Of a stretch of 31,064 nucleotides of DNA, positions 12,257 to 20,711 are shown in pieces (within the stretch, counting starts at the first letter, position 1; the number at the start of each line of letters is the position of its first letter). The notes beneath the pieces are model-generated. The model had not been told where the DNA came from and searched no databases. It saw only the letters and a program-made list of their open reading frames with translations. A program made the position numbers and the translations under genes. The DNA comes from a virus. The DNA lies in IMG/VR virus record IMGVR_UViG_3300022752_004607, positions 1 through 31,064 of that record; one strand, written 5' to 3'.

Positions 12257-12910
12257 TTATTTTTTTCTTGAAACAAGTGAATATGGATCATCTTCAACTT
12301 TACTATCCCATAAACCAAGTTCTCTTAAACGTTTCTTTTGATATTCATCTATTTGAAAATCAACCATTTCAGTCGTTTTATAAACCGTTTGATGGCCTTC
12401 TAACGACTCCATATCACGTTCAGTAAACACGTTTCCTAAACGCAGAAAATAACAGTTATAACACGATAATTGGCAATTTCCATCCCTATAATTGTGTTTG
12501 TTACTATCCTTAAAGAACATGATAAGGGGTATTTTACCATCTGCTTCTCGTTTTTCATCAAACCCACACCAATAGCATTGCTCAATTAAATATCCACCTT
12601 CAACCAATTTAAATTTTAGTTTATCTGGAGAAAATGAAGATGGATCTTCTTTACCATTTACAATGTCCTCAATTGCAGGCATTTTTCTTCCAAATGGAGT
12701 GTGACTCATAAATTTTGGAATACCTTTACCTGATTGGTTTTTGTGTAAATCAAACAAGGATTGGCCTGTAGCTTCATCCTTGTAAGCTTTCATAAATGGT
12801 TTTAGATGCTGGTAGGAACAGTTTAAATAACGAGCAGCTGCTTTAACCGAGCGAGTATGTTTCATTGCTCGTAAGCAATCCTCTTTTGATATCGGTTTTG
12901 GATAAGCCAT
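12257..12910 (-). CDS. HTH protein with a degenerate HNH-type zinc site
   Basis: 217 residues. An N-terminal helix-turn-helix (about 8-42, VKAAARYLNCSYQHLKPFM) resembles resolvase or homing-endonuclease DNA readers. The middle has two CxxC pairs, C112/C115 (CYWC) and C150/C153 (CYNC), laid out like an HNH zinc fold, but the usual catalytic HH is FF (132-133) and the final His after the second CxxC is Tyr (154). It may be a former HNH endonuclease kept as a DNA-binding regulator, or a zinc-ribbon protein that never was a nuclease. It follows the zinc-finger gene by one base. Confidence 0.65.
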   Translation of the reverse strand: MAYPKPISKEDCLRAMKHTRSVKAAARYLNCSYQHLKPFMKAYKDEATGQSLFDLHKNQSGKGIPKFMSHTPFGRKMPAIEDIVNGKEDPSSFSPDKLKFKLVEGGYLIEQCYWCGFDEKREADGKIPLIMFFKDSNKHNYRDGNCQLSCYNCYFLRLGNVFTERDMESLEGHQTVYKTTEMVDFQIDEYQKKRLRELGLWDSKVEDDPYSLVSRKK

Positions 12911-12911
12911 A

Positions 12912-13226
12912 TTATAGATCTTCTAATCCATCCATCAAAGTAGTATCCCAATCAGCTAAGTCATCTTCATCAGAGTTCATTTCTGATTTTTCTAAAACTT
13001 TAAATGTAGGTTGTTGTTGGTTAAGTTTTTCAAATTGACTAAATTCTTCTGGTTCCATAACTACCATATCGGTCCATGTATGATCTTTTTCACCAAACAT
13101 CATTGGTACTCCTCGTTTTGCTCCTGTTGTTGAACATTCAACACAGGTTTTTGTATTAGGGAGTGCTTTAACCCTTAATGGGTTAATTTCTTGTTTGCAT
13201 TTAATGCATATTCTATTTTCCATCAT
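12912..13226 (-). CDS. TraR/DksA-like zinc-finger protein
   Basis: 104 residues. Four cysteines, C7-x2-C10 and C28-x2-C31, in RICIKCKQEINPLRVK... match the C4 zinc finger of TraR/DksA proteins that insert into the RNA polymerase secondary channel. The usual long coiled coil in front is missing, since the finger is at the N-terminus. The tail is acidic (SDEDDLADWDT). An alternative start is ATG 13223. It may bind polymerase to redirect host transcription. The gene overlaps the one above by 14 bases. Confidence 0.65.
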   Translation of the reverse strand: MMENRICIKCKQEINPLRVKALPNTKTCVECSTTGAKRGVPMMFGEKDHTWTDMVVMEPEEFSQFEKLNQQQPTFKVLEKSEMNSDEDDLADWDTTLMDGLEDL

Positions 13227-13599
13227 ATCGTTTTAAAAATTTCCATAATTGTTGAGCAGTTTTTAAAATATGTCTTTCATTATTTTCGTCTAATAAAGGA
13301 TAAACATCTCCATCTGGGGTTAAACTATCAAATACCCACCATAAAATAACTTCAGTTTTCATTTCACCATAATATTTCTGTAATAATAATTTTATTGAAC
13401 GGTATAATGGGTTTTCATATTTGTCAACATATATTCCTACTGTACCTAATACTGCACCTACAGCCTCAATTTGGCATAGTTGTTCCATCAGTTCTAGAAA
13501 AAATACCTCTTCTTTTTTCTTTATAGATTTAGGGCTTTCTTCTATTTTAGAATTTGACCCAAATAAATCACTTAGATTTTTGAATTTTTCTTCGTTCAT
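13213..13599 (-). CDS. Phage protein of unknown function
   Basis: 128 residues. A polar, lysine-rich N-terminal 30 residues (disordered) are followed by a helical domain with LCQIEAVGAVLGTVGIYVD, YRSIKLLLQKYYGEM and VILWWVFDSLTPDGDV, ending TAQQLWKFLKRY. It is laid out like conserved helical proteins of T4-like marine phages, but I cannot name a family. It overlaps both neighbours (32 bases with the upstream gene). Confidence 0.65.
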   Translation of the reverse strand: MNEEKFKNLSDLFGSNSKIEESPKSIKKKEEVFFLELMEQLCQIEAVGAVLGTVGIYVDKYENPLYRSIKLLLQKYYGEMKTEVILWWVFDSLTPDGDVYPLLDENNERHILKTAQQLWKFLKRYDGK

Positions 13600-13753
13600 A
13601 TTCTTCTACTTTAAAAACATTTAAAAAATCATCTACAGGCATTTGTTTAATATCTGCTGCTGTTACGATAGCATCATGTAGACTAGCTGCTTGAAGTTTG
13701 CCTACTGGTTCCTTTTTAGGATCTAGTATATTATAATATATGAATTGTTTCAT
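13568..13753 (-). CDS. Small protein of unknown function
   Basis: 61 residues (MKQFIYYNILDPKKEPVGK). One short alpha/beta module with a basic tail (EEYERRKIQKSK). The start overlaps the stop of the glycosyltransferase above as ATGA, marking the downstream end of the coupled glycan cluster. The next gene begins inside it. No family was recognised. Confidence 0.65.
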   Translation of the reverse strand: MKQFIYYNILDPKKEPVGKLQAASLHDAIVTAADIKQMPVDDFLNVFKVEEYERRKIQKSK

Positions 13754-14508
13754 AAAATAAATTTTTGATTTGTATCTGGGTGGGAATAAATATAACTATT
13801 CCATTTATATTTTGCGTATTCATGCCCTGCTTGTTCTGCTTGTTGTCGTTTTTCTCCATTTGTTGAAACTGAAGCAAAGTGATAAAAATGGCAATTCCAC
13901 GTCCTAATCATCTTTAACCCTGAAATAGAACATTTTAAAAAGAAATCCCAATCGGCTACCATTCCAAGTTCATAATTTTCATCCCATCCACCTAAACGGA
14001 TGTAATCATATTTGTTCATGAAAATAGGTAAAGTTGAACCACACTCTTCTTTTTTGTTTCCTGAAGCATAGTGGTAGTCATATAACCAAAATTTTTCTAG
14101 GTCAAATATTTTTGGATCTGTACCTAAATTTTCAATATGAAATTGTTTAAATATAGAAGGATACGGTTCAATTTGGTTTGGAGAAATTACTGCTCCATCT
14201 TCCCATTCTTCTTCTAATGTAGTATCCCAAAATTTAGGAAACACGTTATCATCGTTTACAATTAATATTTTGTCATATTGGGCGTTATATACTCCTAAAT
14301 TAGTACCTTTACATAACCCAACATTTTCTTCTAAATTTAAAACATCTATATGTTCAGCCCATTTTTCAAGTACTTCTTTGTTGATGTCGTAAAAACCATC
14401 TACAACAGCTATGATTTGATTTTTGTTTTGTTGTCCCTCAATTGCAGAACGCAAACATAAATCTAGAGCATCGGGTGATTTATATGTTGGTATTATAACT
14501 GATATCAT
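13750..14508 (-). CDS. Glycosyltransferase family 2-like (GT-A)
   Basis: 252 residues from ATG 14508, which gives an ATGA overlap with the gene above; a longer reading to 14535 is less likely. The start MISVIIPTYKSPDALDLCLR is the classical GT2 nucleotide-sugar-binding strand. IVNDDNVFP supplies a DDN-type metal site and a later LGGWDENYELGMVADWDFF the acceptor and base region. It would transfer a sugar from a nucleotide donor in the cytoplasm. Last enzyme of the carbohydrate island. Confidence 0.85.
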   Translation of the reverse strand: MISVIIPTYKSPDALDLCLRSAIEGQQNKNQIIAVVDGFYDINKEVLEKWAEHIDVLNLEENVGLCKGTNLGVYNAQYDKILIVNDDNVFPKFWDTTLEEEWEDGAVISPNQIEPYPSIFKQFHIENLGTDPKIFDLEKFWLYDYHYASGNKKEECGSTLPIFMNKYDYIRLGGWDENYELGMVADWDFFLKCSISGLKMIRTWNCHFYHFASVSTNGEKRQQAEQAGHEYAKYKWNSYIYSHPDTNQKFIL

Positions 14509-15200
14509 ATTGTTTCGTGGTTTATTTTTTCCCAATTAATAGTTGGTGATAACAGCCCTTCCATACAATGTGTTGATAATCCAGGGATTGGGGAAAGGAT
14601 AAATCTAGATTTTTCTTCGGATATAGCTAACCATTTATTATGGTCACCTTCTAAAGATACATGGAAATTATAATCTTCTTTCCATAATTTTTTAAGGACA
14701 ATAAAACTTCCACAAGTGCTAGGAGTAGTTCTCCAATGACATTTATTTGAAACAAAAATCTTAGAAGTTAAATCATCATATAAAGGAAGAAAGTACTTAT
14801 CGTTATGGTCATAAAGAGTTAAATAATTTAATCCTTCAAAACAACTAAAAATATCTAAAACATATTCATCCCAATTATCAACATGAAGATAATCATTTTC
14901 TAAAAAATAAATCAAATCATCATCTTGGATAGTATCTAGGTCTAGAGCTATTTTAAACATTTGCCACCCCGCATCTCTCATATTACCTCCAGTTATTTCA
15001 TGAGAAATATATCGATCTTGGTATTTTTTAACCCAATTATCTTCAATTTTTCCATCCATAATCAAATGCAAATCTATATCTTTACCTTCTATAGTATTCA
15101 ATAGATTAATAAAACATTTTTCATAATCGAACCAATAGGGCCTTACTTTATTATCAGTTCCTGTGACATTATAATGGCTATAAAATATATGTATTTTCAT
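14505..15200 (-). CDS. Glycosyltransferase-like protein (GT-A)
   Basis: 231 residues, beginning MKIHIFYSHYNVTGTDN. A GT-A-like fold is suggested by the first strand and by DLIYFLENDYLHVDNWDEYV, where ENDY stands at the DxD position; later TCGSFIVLKKLWKED is typical of acceptor-side loops in sugar transferases. The DxD is weak (E-N-D), so activity or metal use may differ. It follows the propeller-type glycosidase gene by nine bases. Confidence 0.65.
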   Translation of the reverse strand: MKIHIFYSHYNVTGTDNKVRPYWFDYEKCFINLLNTIEGKDIDLHLIMDGKIEDNWVKKYQDRYISHEITGGNMRDAGWQMFKIALDLDTIQDDDLIYFLENDYLHVDNWDEYVLDIFSCFEGLNYLTLYDHNDKYFLPLYDDLTSKIFVSNKCHWRTTPSTCGSFIVLKKLWKEDYNFHVSLEGDHNKWLAISEEKSRFILSPIPGLSTHCMEGLLSPTINWEKINHETI

Positions 15201-15209
15201 ATTGTGAAT

Positions 15210-16139
15210 TTAATTAATTTTTTTACAAAATCCAAATCCTTCTTTACCGTATCCATTTCCACTATAAAACATTAGTAATTGTTTTTGGATTTCAATAATA
15301 TAAGGGTAACAAACCATTTCACTATCCCATCCATTTTCTGAATTAGTTATGGTATTGAGGTGATCTTGGCGTTCCCAATTTAATTTATCTAGGGATGAGG
15401 CATATCCCATTTTATAATTTTCTCCTTTATCAAGTTTTTCTCTATACCCATACCACATATGGTATTTATTATTTATTTTTTTAACACAAGGCGCACCTAA
15501 TGTTTCATTGTTATGGGTAGGGAAAACACAAACATTATCATTAAATTCCCAATCCAATCCATTAAATGATGTAGCAAATCTAATATCATATGTAGGTCTA
15601 TAATGGTTATTTATGTTAGCCCAAGAATTATAATGAGTATACCACATATTGAATTTTCCATTTTCAATAAGGATACTAGATTTAGCTACCCCAAATGGGG
15701 AAAAACGATTTAAACCTATAATAGGACCATCACTTATTTTTTGGAAATTAACTCCATCATCACTTAATGCTAATCCAAGAGTAGTAATATAAGGTACAGT
15801 ACTACTTCGTTGCCAACCTAAATAATATAACCAATATTTGTTTTTATAAAATAAAATTTCACTCATCATAGTACCATGTTCATCAAATGAACCGGGTTTC
15901 CCTAGGGAAAGTAATGGTTTGTTATGGATGGAGATAATTTTATTAGGGTCGTTTTTATCACAATCTAAAAAAGTAATTTTAGTTTCATAGTTTCCATTAT
16001 TATCTAAAATAGATCTAGTGGTAAAATATACCCTAATAAAATCATCAAATTCAATAGGACATACTTGAGCAGCATAATGGTTCATCCAATCAATATCTCC
16101 TTTAGGAGAAAATATTTGTCCTATTTTTGACCAATTCAT
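15210..16139 (-). CDS. Five-bladed beta-propeller glycosidase-like protein (GH43/GH32/GH130 type)
   Basis: 309 residues with repeated blade signatures: YWLYYLGW, FNMWYTHYNS, YHMWYGYREK and LLMFYSGNGYG. Family-like acidic positions are near DIDWMNHYAAQV at the N-terminus and SFDEHGTMMSE. Such proteins hydrolyse, phosphorolyse or transfer furanose or mannoside sugars. In polysaccharide gene clusters they are sometimes non-catalytic. No signal peptide, so it acts in the cell. The start overlaps the methyltransferase above as ATGA. Confidence 0.75.
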   Translation of the reverse strand: MNWSKIGQIFSPKGDIDWMNHYAAQVCPIEFDDFIRVYFTTRSILDNNGNYETKITFLDCDKNDPNKIISIHNKPLLSLGKPGSFDEHGTMMSEILFYKNKYWLYYLGWQRSSTVPYITTLGLALSDDGVNFQKISDGPIIGLNRFSPFGVAKSSILIENGKFNMWYTHYNSWANINNHYRPTYDIRFATSFNGLDWEFNDNVCVFPTHNNETLGAPCVKKINNKYHMWYGYREKLDKGENYKMGYASSLDKLNWERQDHLNTITNSENGWDSEMVCYPYIIEIQKQLLMFYSGNGYGKEGFGFCKKIN

Positions 16140-16705
16140 TTTTTAGTTATTTCAAGTATTATAGAGTCATATTGTCCTTTTTCTCTTAAATCAAAAACTT
16201 TATAATCACTTATATTTTCATCTACACTTTGCACTAAAAAATCTAATGATTCTTCAGGAGATAATTTATTGTCATTTTCATCTTTACACCCTATGTCTTC
16301 AATAATTAATTTCCCTCCAGATTTAAGTTTTTTAAACCAATGTTGAATTACATATTTTTGAGTTTCTGGGGTATGGGGGCCATCATCTATAATGAAATCA
16401 AAAGTATCATTTTCATATAAATCTAAAGCAAAATCAGTGTATGCATCTATTTTAGTAAAATGAATATTTGAATTAGATGGAATATATTGATCTATATCTA
16501 ATCCATAAATTTCTCCTTTAGTAAACCAACCACTCCACATTAAAAGTGATATACCTGATCTAATCCCTATTTCTAAAAGTTTAATATTTTGATGAGTTAA
16601 GTTATTGAAAACATTATCATAATATTCTGTTATATATGGGTGAGGGTCATATTTAGTATTATTAAACACTAAATTATTATTAATAACATATTCTGAAAGT
16701 TTCAT
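16136..16705 (-). CDS. Class I SAM methyltransferase
   Basis: 189 residues. Motif I is LLEIGIRSGISLLMWSG, followed by an acidic end of strand 2 (IYGLDID), motif for strand 4 FDFIIDDGPHTPETQ, and strand 5 GGKLIIEDIG. This is the Methyltransf_24 type found with sugar or macrolide methylases. It probably methylates a sugar hydroxyl. The start overlaps the dioxygenase gene by four bases (16705-16702). Confidence 0.85.
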   Translation of the reverse strand: MKLSEYVINNNLVFNNTKYDPHPYITEYYDNVFNNLTHQNIKLLEIGIRSGISLLMWSGWFTKGEIYGLDIDQYIPSNSNIHFTKIDAYTDFALDLYENDTFDFIIDDGPHTPETQKYVIQHWFKKLKSGGKLIIEDIGCKDENDNKLSPEESLDFLVQSVDENISDYKVFDLREKGQYDSIILEITKK

Positions 16706-17481
16706 TTATTTTTATTTTTTTTATCGTTATTTGCTTTTCTAATTAGCCTATAATCTAATGTAGATGTTGGAACCAATGAATCAAACCCCATTAACATATT
16801 TAAAAATGGATCCTTAGGTGCCTCAAAATTAAGCAATGCTGGGATGTCTATTTGTTGTTTGAATAGGTATTTAGTATATAAATGGTTAAGGCCTATTCTT
16901 TTTTCTTGGGAAATATTTATTCCTGTTCTATGGAATAGCATAGTATTAAATAAAAATACGGAACCTGCTTTTGATTCAATACTAATACCATGTTTAGAAA
17001 AATAATCGTCTGAAGGGATGTACTTGATTTTATGTGAATGGGGAAGTAATTGAGTAGCCCCTGTTTCAAAAGTAAAATCTGTAAGACAAAAGAAAGCATT
17101 TACTGCCAGTATAGGGTCACTTACATAATGCATGTTGGGGAAATCTCTATGCCATTTATTTTGACTATGAGTAAGATTTGGTTCAACCATTACTCCATTT
17201 TGTTGGCTTAAGATAAAATAATCTCCTAAAGTTTCTTTAATAAAAGGAATGATTTTAGGATTATTCAGTGTTTTATAAAAAACATCATCATAAGCGAATG
17301 GGGCCCTAACAATATTATTTTCAGCTATTTCTCTTATATCAAATTTATCCGAAACTTCTTGTTCTTGAATTTTCCAAGTTCTTTCAAGTTGAGTTATAAT
17401 TTCTTGAGTTTCTTCAGTTGTAAGAACATTTTCAATTAAAGTATAACCTAATATATCTAACTCTTCTAAATGATTTTTCAT
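16702..17481 (-). CDS. Phytanoyl-CoA dioxygenase-like Fe(II)/2-oxoglutarate oxygenase
   Basis: 259 residues. The Fe(II) triad is visible: H111-x-D113 in KWHRDFPN and H184 in MLFHRTGIN, with R195 (QEKRIGLNH) as the likely 2-oxoglutarate anchor. This PhyH family oxidises small molecules, lipids or sugars. In a glycan cluster it may hydroxylate or oxidatively tailor a sugar or its lipid carrier, but the substrate is unknown. Confidence 0.85.
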   Translation of the reverse strand: MKNHLEELDILGYTLIENVLTTEETQEIITQLERTWKIQEQEVSDKFDIREIAENNIVRAPFAYDDVFYKTLNNPKIIPFIKETLGDYFILSQQNGVMVEPNLTHSQNKWHRDFPNMHYVSDPILAVNAFFCLTDFTFETGATQLLPHSHKIKYIPSDDYFSKHGISIESKAGSVFLFNTMLFHRTGINISQEKRIGLNHLYTKYLFKQQIDIPALLNFEAPKDPFLNMLMGFDSLVPTSTLDYRLIRKANNDKKNKNK

Positions 17482-17491
17482 GGTTTATAAT

Positions 17492-18154
17492 TTAAAAATT
17501 AACTTCAAAAGCTATTTCATCCGTAAAGAACCAACAGTTATGGCAAAATATAACACGTTTATCTAATTTTTTAGCGCAGTCATTAACTGCTCTTTTAACA
17601 GAATCCCAAGTATAATCATCACCAGTTAATTGAGCATTAGGCCAATTTTCATAACACATCATAATATCTCTAGTTACTCCTTCGTAGCTATGGTCAGCAT
17701 CGATGAATATTAAGTCAACAGGTAGATCATATGGTTTAACACTTTCTAAACCTGTAGGAGTTTTAGCTCTTATTGGGGTTAGATGATTACGGTGTTCCCA
17801 AGTATTGTAGATGAATGAGTCCCAAATTTTAGGGAGTTGAAGTAACTCAGGATCATTTTCTGCATATGTAGTTGTTCCACCATTTCCATGATCATCTACA
17901 TTTGGACTCCAATGGTCAAAACATAGAATGTGGGAATCAGGAGCCTGTTCTAATAAGAATTTAGTTGAACCTGTTCCTGTCCAACTTCCTAATTCAGCAA
18001 TGAATCGAGGTTTTAACCCTTGTATAAAATGTTTTAATACAGCAGCACTAGCTCCTGTAAACCACCCATTCACTTCAGGCATAATGTCTGGTTTTTGATC
18101 AGGCCATTGATACAATGACTTTACTTGTTTGATTTGTTCTTTTAATTTATCCAT
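17492..18154 (-). CDS. Class I SAM methyltransferase (Methyltransf_24-like)
   Basis: 220 residues. Motif I is FIAELGSWTGTGSTKFLLE, then ILCFDHWSPN, and a characteristic VDLIFIDADHSYEGVTRD block as in macrocin O-methyltransferase relatives; the DADHSYE acidic cluster often binds a divalent metal. It likely methylates a sugar hydroxyl. It sits between the acyltransferase and the dioxygenase genes with a gap of only two bases on one side and ten on the other. Confidence 0.85.
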   Translation of the reverse strand: MDKLKEQIKQVKSLYQWPDQKPDIMPEVNGWFTGASAAVLKHFIQGLKPRFIAELGSWTGTGSTKFLLEQAPDSHILCFDHWSPNVDDHGNGGTTTYAENDPELLQLPKIWDSFIYNTWEHRNHLTPIRAKTPTGLESVKPYDLPVDLIFIDADHSYEGVTRDIMMCYENWPNAQLTGDDYTWDSVKRAVNDCAKKLDKRVIFCHNCWFFTDEIAFEVNF

Positions 18155-18156
18155 TT

Positions 18157-18801
18157 TTATTTGATTTTTTTGGCTGGGGAGCCTATATATGTGCTATTTG
18201 GTTCGGTTGATTTGGTTACTACACTTCCCATTCCTATTATACAATTTTCTTCTATAGTAACCCCATCTCTTATACAGGAATTAACTCCTAAAAATGCTCC
18301 TTTTTTAATATGGCAATGTCCTGATATTACAACATGGGAGGTAAAGAATACATTGTCTTCTATTATTGAATGGTGACCAATATGGTTTCCACTCCATAAT
18401 ACAACATTATTACCAATTATAGTAAAAGGTTGTAGGGTATTATCTTCTAATATAAAACAATTTTCTCTAATTTCGGAAGCAAGATTAGTACATTTTGATG
18501 AAATATAAGATGTAAATTTGTATCCCATTTCTTTCCCTTCATTGTATATTTTTTCCCTTAAAACATTATCAGTTACAGGAGCAAATAAATAATATTCAGA
18601 TGAAGGATATAATTCATTTAAATCTTCAAAAGGAATTACAGGGAGTCCTTTAAATGTATCTTCTTTAATAAATTCCTTATTGACAGTAAATGCAACGGGA
18701 AGTGAATTATTATGTCCTAATTTAAATTCATGAAAGAAATAAAAATGGGCTAATTCTGCTAAATCATTTACCCCAAAAATAATAATGTTATTTGTAAACA
18801 T
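18157..18801 (-). CDS. NeuD/PglD-like sugar O- or N-acyltransferase (left-handed beta-helix)
   Basis: 214 residues from ATG 18801 (MFTNNIIIFGVNDLAEL); starts at 18816 or 18843 are possible. An N-terminal Rossmann-like domain (NIIIFGVNDLAELAHFYF) is followed by hexapeptide repeats from about residue 115 (IIGNNVVLWSGNHIGHH, then VVISGHCHIKKGAFLGVNS, then GVTIEENCIIGMGSVV), ending IGSPAKKI. This is the layout of NeuD and PglD, which acetylate sialic or diamino sugars with acetyl-CoA. The start overlaps the end of the methyltransferase gene above by 14 bases. Confidence 0.85.
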   Translation of the reverse strand: MFTNNIIIFGVNDLAELAHFYFFHEFKLGHNNSLPVAFTVNKEFIKEDTFKGLPVIPFEDLNELYPSSEYYLFAPVTDNVLREKIYNEGKEMGYKFTSYISSKCTNLASEIRENCFILEDNTLQPFTIIGNNVVLWSGNHIGHHSIIEDNVFFTSHVVISGHCHIKKGAFLGVNSCIRDGVTIEENCIIGMGSVVTKSTEPNSTYIGSPAKKIK

Positions 18802-19399
18802 ATGCTGTGTATTCATAAAGTTTATAATCGTTTCTAATAACAAAATTTCTACTTAAGTTATTTTTCAAAAACCATCCTAATTCATCTAAAGAAACATGAA
18901 ATAAATCATCTCGTTCCCAATCAACATGTTTGGACATTAAATTAAAAGCTATTCCTTTATCACATTTATTCCATAGTTTAATCAATGCTGAGGTAAAGAA
19001 TTCCATCATTTCCTCTTGGGTTAAATCTCTTTTTTCTGTGAATGTTCCATTACATACAATGTAATCAAAATTAGGTAGATTATCTTCTTGTAAAATATCT
19101 AAACAATAAAAATCTAAGTATGGATACTTTGCTTTACAGGTATCACAAAACCCTTTACTAATGTCTAACCCAGAATATTTAATATGAGGTAAAAGAGTAG
19201 TTGACTTAATATATTCAAAGAAATGTCCTAACCCACACCCAAAATCAAGAAGCGAACAATCTTGTTCTTTAATCAATTCTAACATGACTTCATGGCGAAT
19301 TAAAGTATCTTGATAATTAGGCCAATCAACTCCTAAATTACTATCTCCATGTTCTTGAAAACATTTATCATAATGTTCTGCTAATTTTAGATATTTCAT
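18788..19399 (-). CDS. Class I SAM methyltransferase
   Basis: 203 residues. Motif I is LLDFGCGLGHFFEYI, the acidic end of strand 2 is YSGLDISKGF, then FDYIVCNGTFTEKRD and a helical tail. The Cys in DFGCG is typical of small-molecule methylases. It resembles ubiquinone/sugar methyltransferases. The gene overlaps the WbqC-like gene by four bases and its 3' end holds the start of the acyltransferase. Confidence 0.85.
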   Translation of the reverse strand: MKYLKLAEHYDKCFQEHGDSNLGVDWPNYQDTLIRHEVMLELIKEQDCSLLDFGCGLGHFFEYIKSTTLLPHIKYSGLDISKGFCDTCKAKYPYLDFYCLDILQEDNLPNFDYIVCNGTFTEKRDLTQEEMMEFFTSALIKLWNKCDKGIAFNLMSKHVDWERDDLFHVSLDELGWFLKNNLSRNFVIRNDYKLYEYTAYVYK

Positions 19400-20064
19400 A
19401 TAAGAGTGTAATTTTTAAGTTGTTGTTGAATGTGTTCTTTAGGGTATCTAAAAAGCAAATCAAGTATTGAAGCGTATGGGTTATCAAAATCAACATCCCC
19501 CATTTGTATAAATTTAAGATCTATATTTTGGATAGCAAAATCTTCTTTAGTGTATAATTTTTTACCCCCAATAGCATTTATATAAGTACTTCCATTAAAA
19601 TGTTTTGTTATATCTTGTAAACCTTCATTCTTTTTTCTAATGGTAAGGCCTTCCGAGGAATCTATTATTTGGGTTGTAATACCAAGATAGTTACATATTC
19701 GTTTAATATAAAATAGATTAACTTGGGAAATTGAATACCCAAAACTACTTACATCAGTGATAAAAATTTGTTGGATTATATCTTTAAAATTTTTTTCCTT
19801 ACCATATAAATTATGTAAAGTTTTAGGAAAATTAACTATAAATTTGCCATCAGATTTTACTATAACTTCATTGCACTTTTTATTTTGGCTACCCCCAATA
19901 ACAGGAATATTAATTTGAGTATTGTTTTTTAAAGTGTTTCTAGTCATGTAACTTCGTTTCATAAAATTCACATGATCTAAATTAACATATGTATCAACAG
20001 CATCTATAAGTTGAAAATAACCTATATAGGGGAAAAAATAAGGTTGCATTATTCCTACCTTCAT
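19396..20064 (-). CDS. WbqC-like protein
   Basis: 222 residues with the family's start MKVGIMQPYFFPYIGYFQLI and internal VDTYVNLDHVNFMKRSYMTRN, as in WbqC, a family in O-antigen and capsule clusters. Its biochemistry is unsettled; proposals include glycine or amino-acid transfer to sugars. Next to a DegT-type aminotransferase it may modify the amino group. It overlaps its neighbours by one and four bases, so all three are coupled. Confidence 0.9.
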   Translation of the reverse strand: MKVGIMQPYFFPYIGYFQLIDAVDTYVNLDHVNFMKRSYMTRNTLKNNTQINIPVIGGSQNKKCNEVIVKSDGKFIVNFPKTLHNLYGKEKNFKDIIQQIFITDVSSFGYSISQVNLFYIKRICNYLGITTQIIDSSEGLTIRKKNEGLQDITKHFNGSTYINAIGGKKLYTKEDFAIQNIDLKFIQMGDVDFDNPYASILDLLFRYPKEHIQQQLKNYTLI

Positions 20065-20699
20065 TATCTATTAGCTTTGGTATAAACTTCAAATTTAGAT
20101 AGATCTGGGTAAGGGAGTTCTAGATCTTGATTAATTTTTTTAGTCCCATCATTATTATAAAACTGGTTCATTAAAAGTAAACCTCGAGCAGCTAATTCAG
20201 GCATCATGTAAAAATTCCAACCTAACATGTCAAAATAATCTTCATGATATGAACATTCTCTACGACCTGAGTATCTAGCTCTTTTAAACCACATATAAGC
20301 ATCTTCATTATCTGTTAAGATAGCTCCACCTTTAGATAATTTAAAATGTTTATAGGGGCCTGTAAATGAAATACACATATGTGTTCCTGGTTTATACATG
20401 TCTGCAGTAAAGCATAAAGCAGAATCCCATACATTTGTTGGTTCTAATTGGTATGCTCCTTTAAGGAATTTTCCTTTAACAGGTTTAAATTTTACTTTCC
20501 CCCCAGCATGGATAATTTCACATGGAACTGAGGGATAAGTACGAGATGGGATTGTAATTTCTTGTCCTTTAATATTTTCATACATTAAAGCTAGGAATAA
20601 AGCATTTGATTGGTTATCTACAGTTACAACATAAGGTGCTCCTGTATAGTCTGAAAGTGCTTTTTCAAATTCAACTGTTATATCATATACGTTTTTCAT
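20064..20699 (-). CDS. Short DegT/DnrJ/EryC1-type PLP sugar aminotransferase
   Basis: 211 residues, against about 370-400 for the family. The N-terminal PLP domain is complete: DNQSNALFLALMY, a PSRTYPSVPCEIIHAGG substrate-side strand, and the lysine block SFTGPYKHFKLSKGGAILT with K117 as the likely PLP lysine. The usual C-terminal small domain is missing, and no frameshift is evident because the next gene begins cleanly. It could work as a homodimer, act as a sensor, or be a fragment. AGGTTATG start. Confidence 0.75.
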   Translation of the reverse strand: MKNVYDITVEFEKALSDYTGAPYVVTVDNQSNALFLALMYENIKGQEITIPSRTYPSVPCEIIHAGGKVKFKPVKGKFLKGAYQLEPTNVWDSALCFTADMYKPGTHMCISFTGPYKHFKLSKGGAILTDNEDAYMWFKRARYSGRRECSYHEDYFDMLGWNFYMMPELAARGLLLMNQFYNNDGTKKINQDLELPYPDLSKFEVYTKANR

Positions 20700-20711
20700 A
20701 ACCTAAATATA

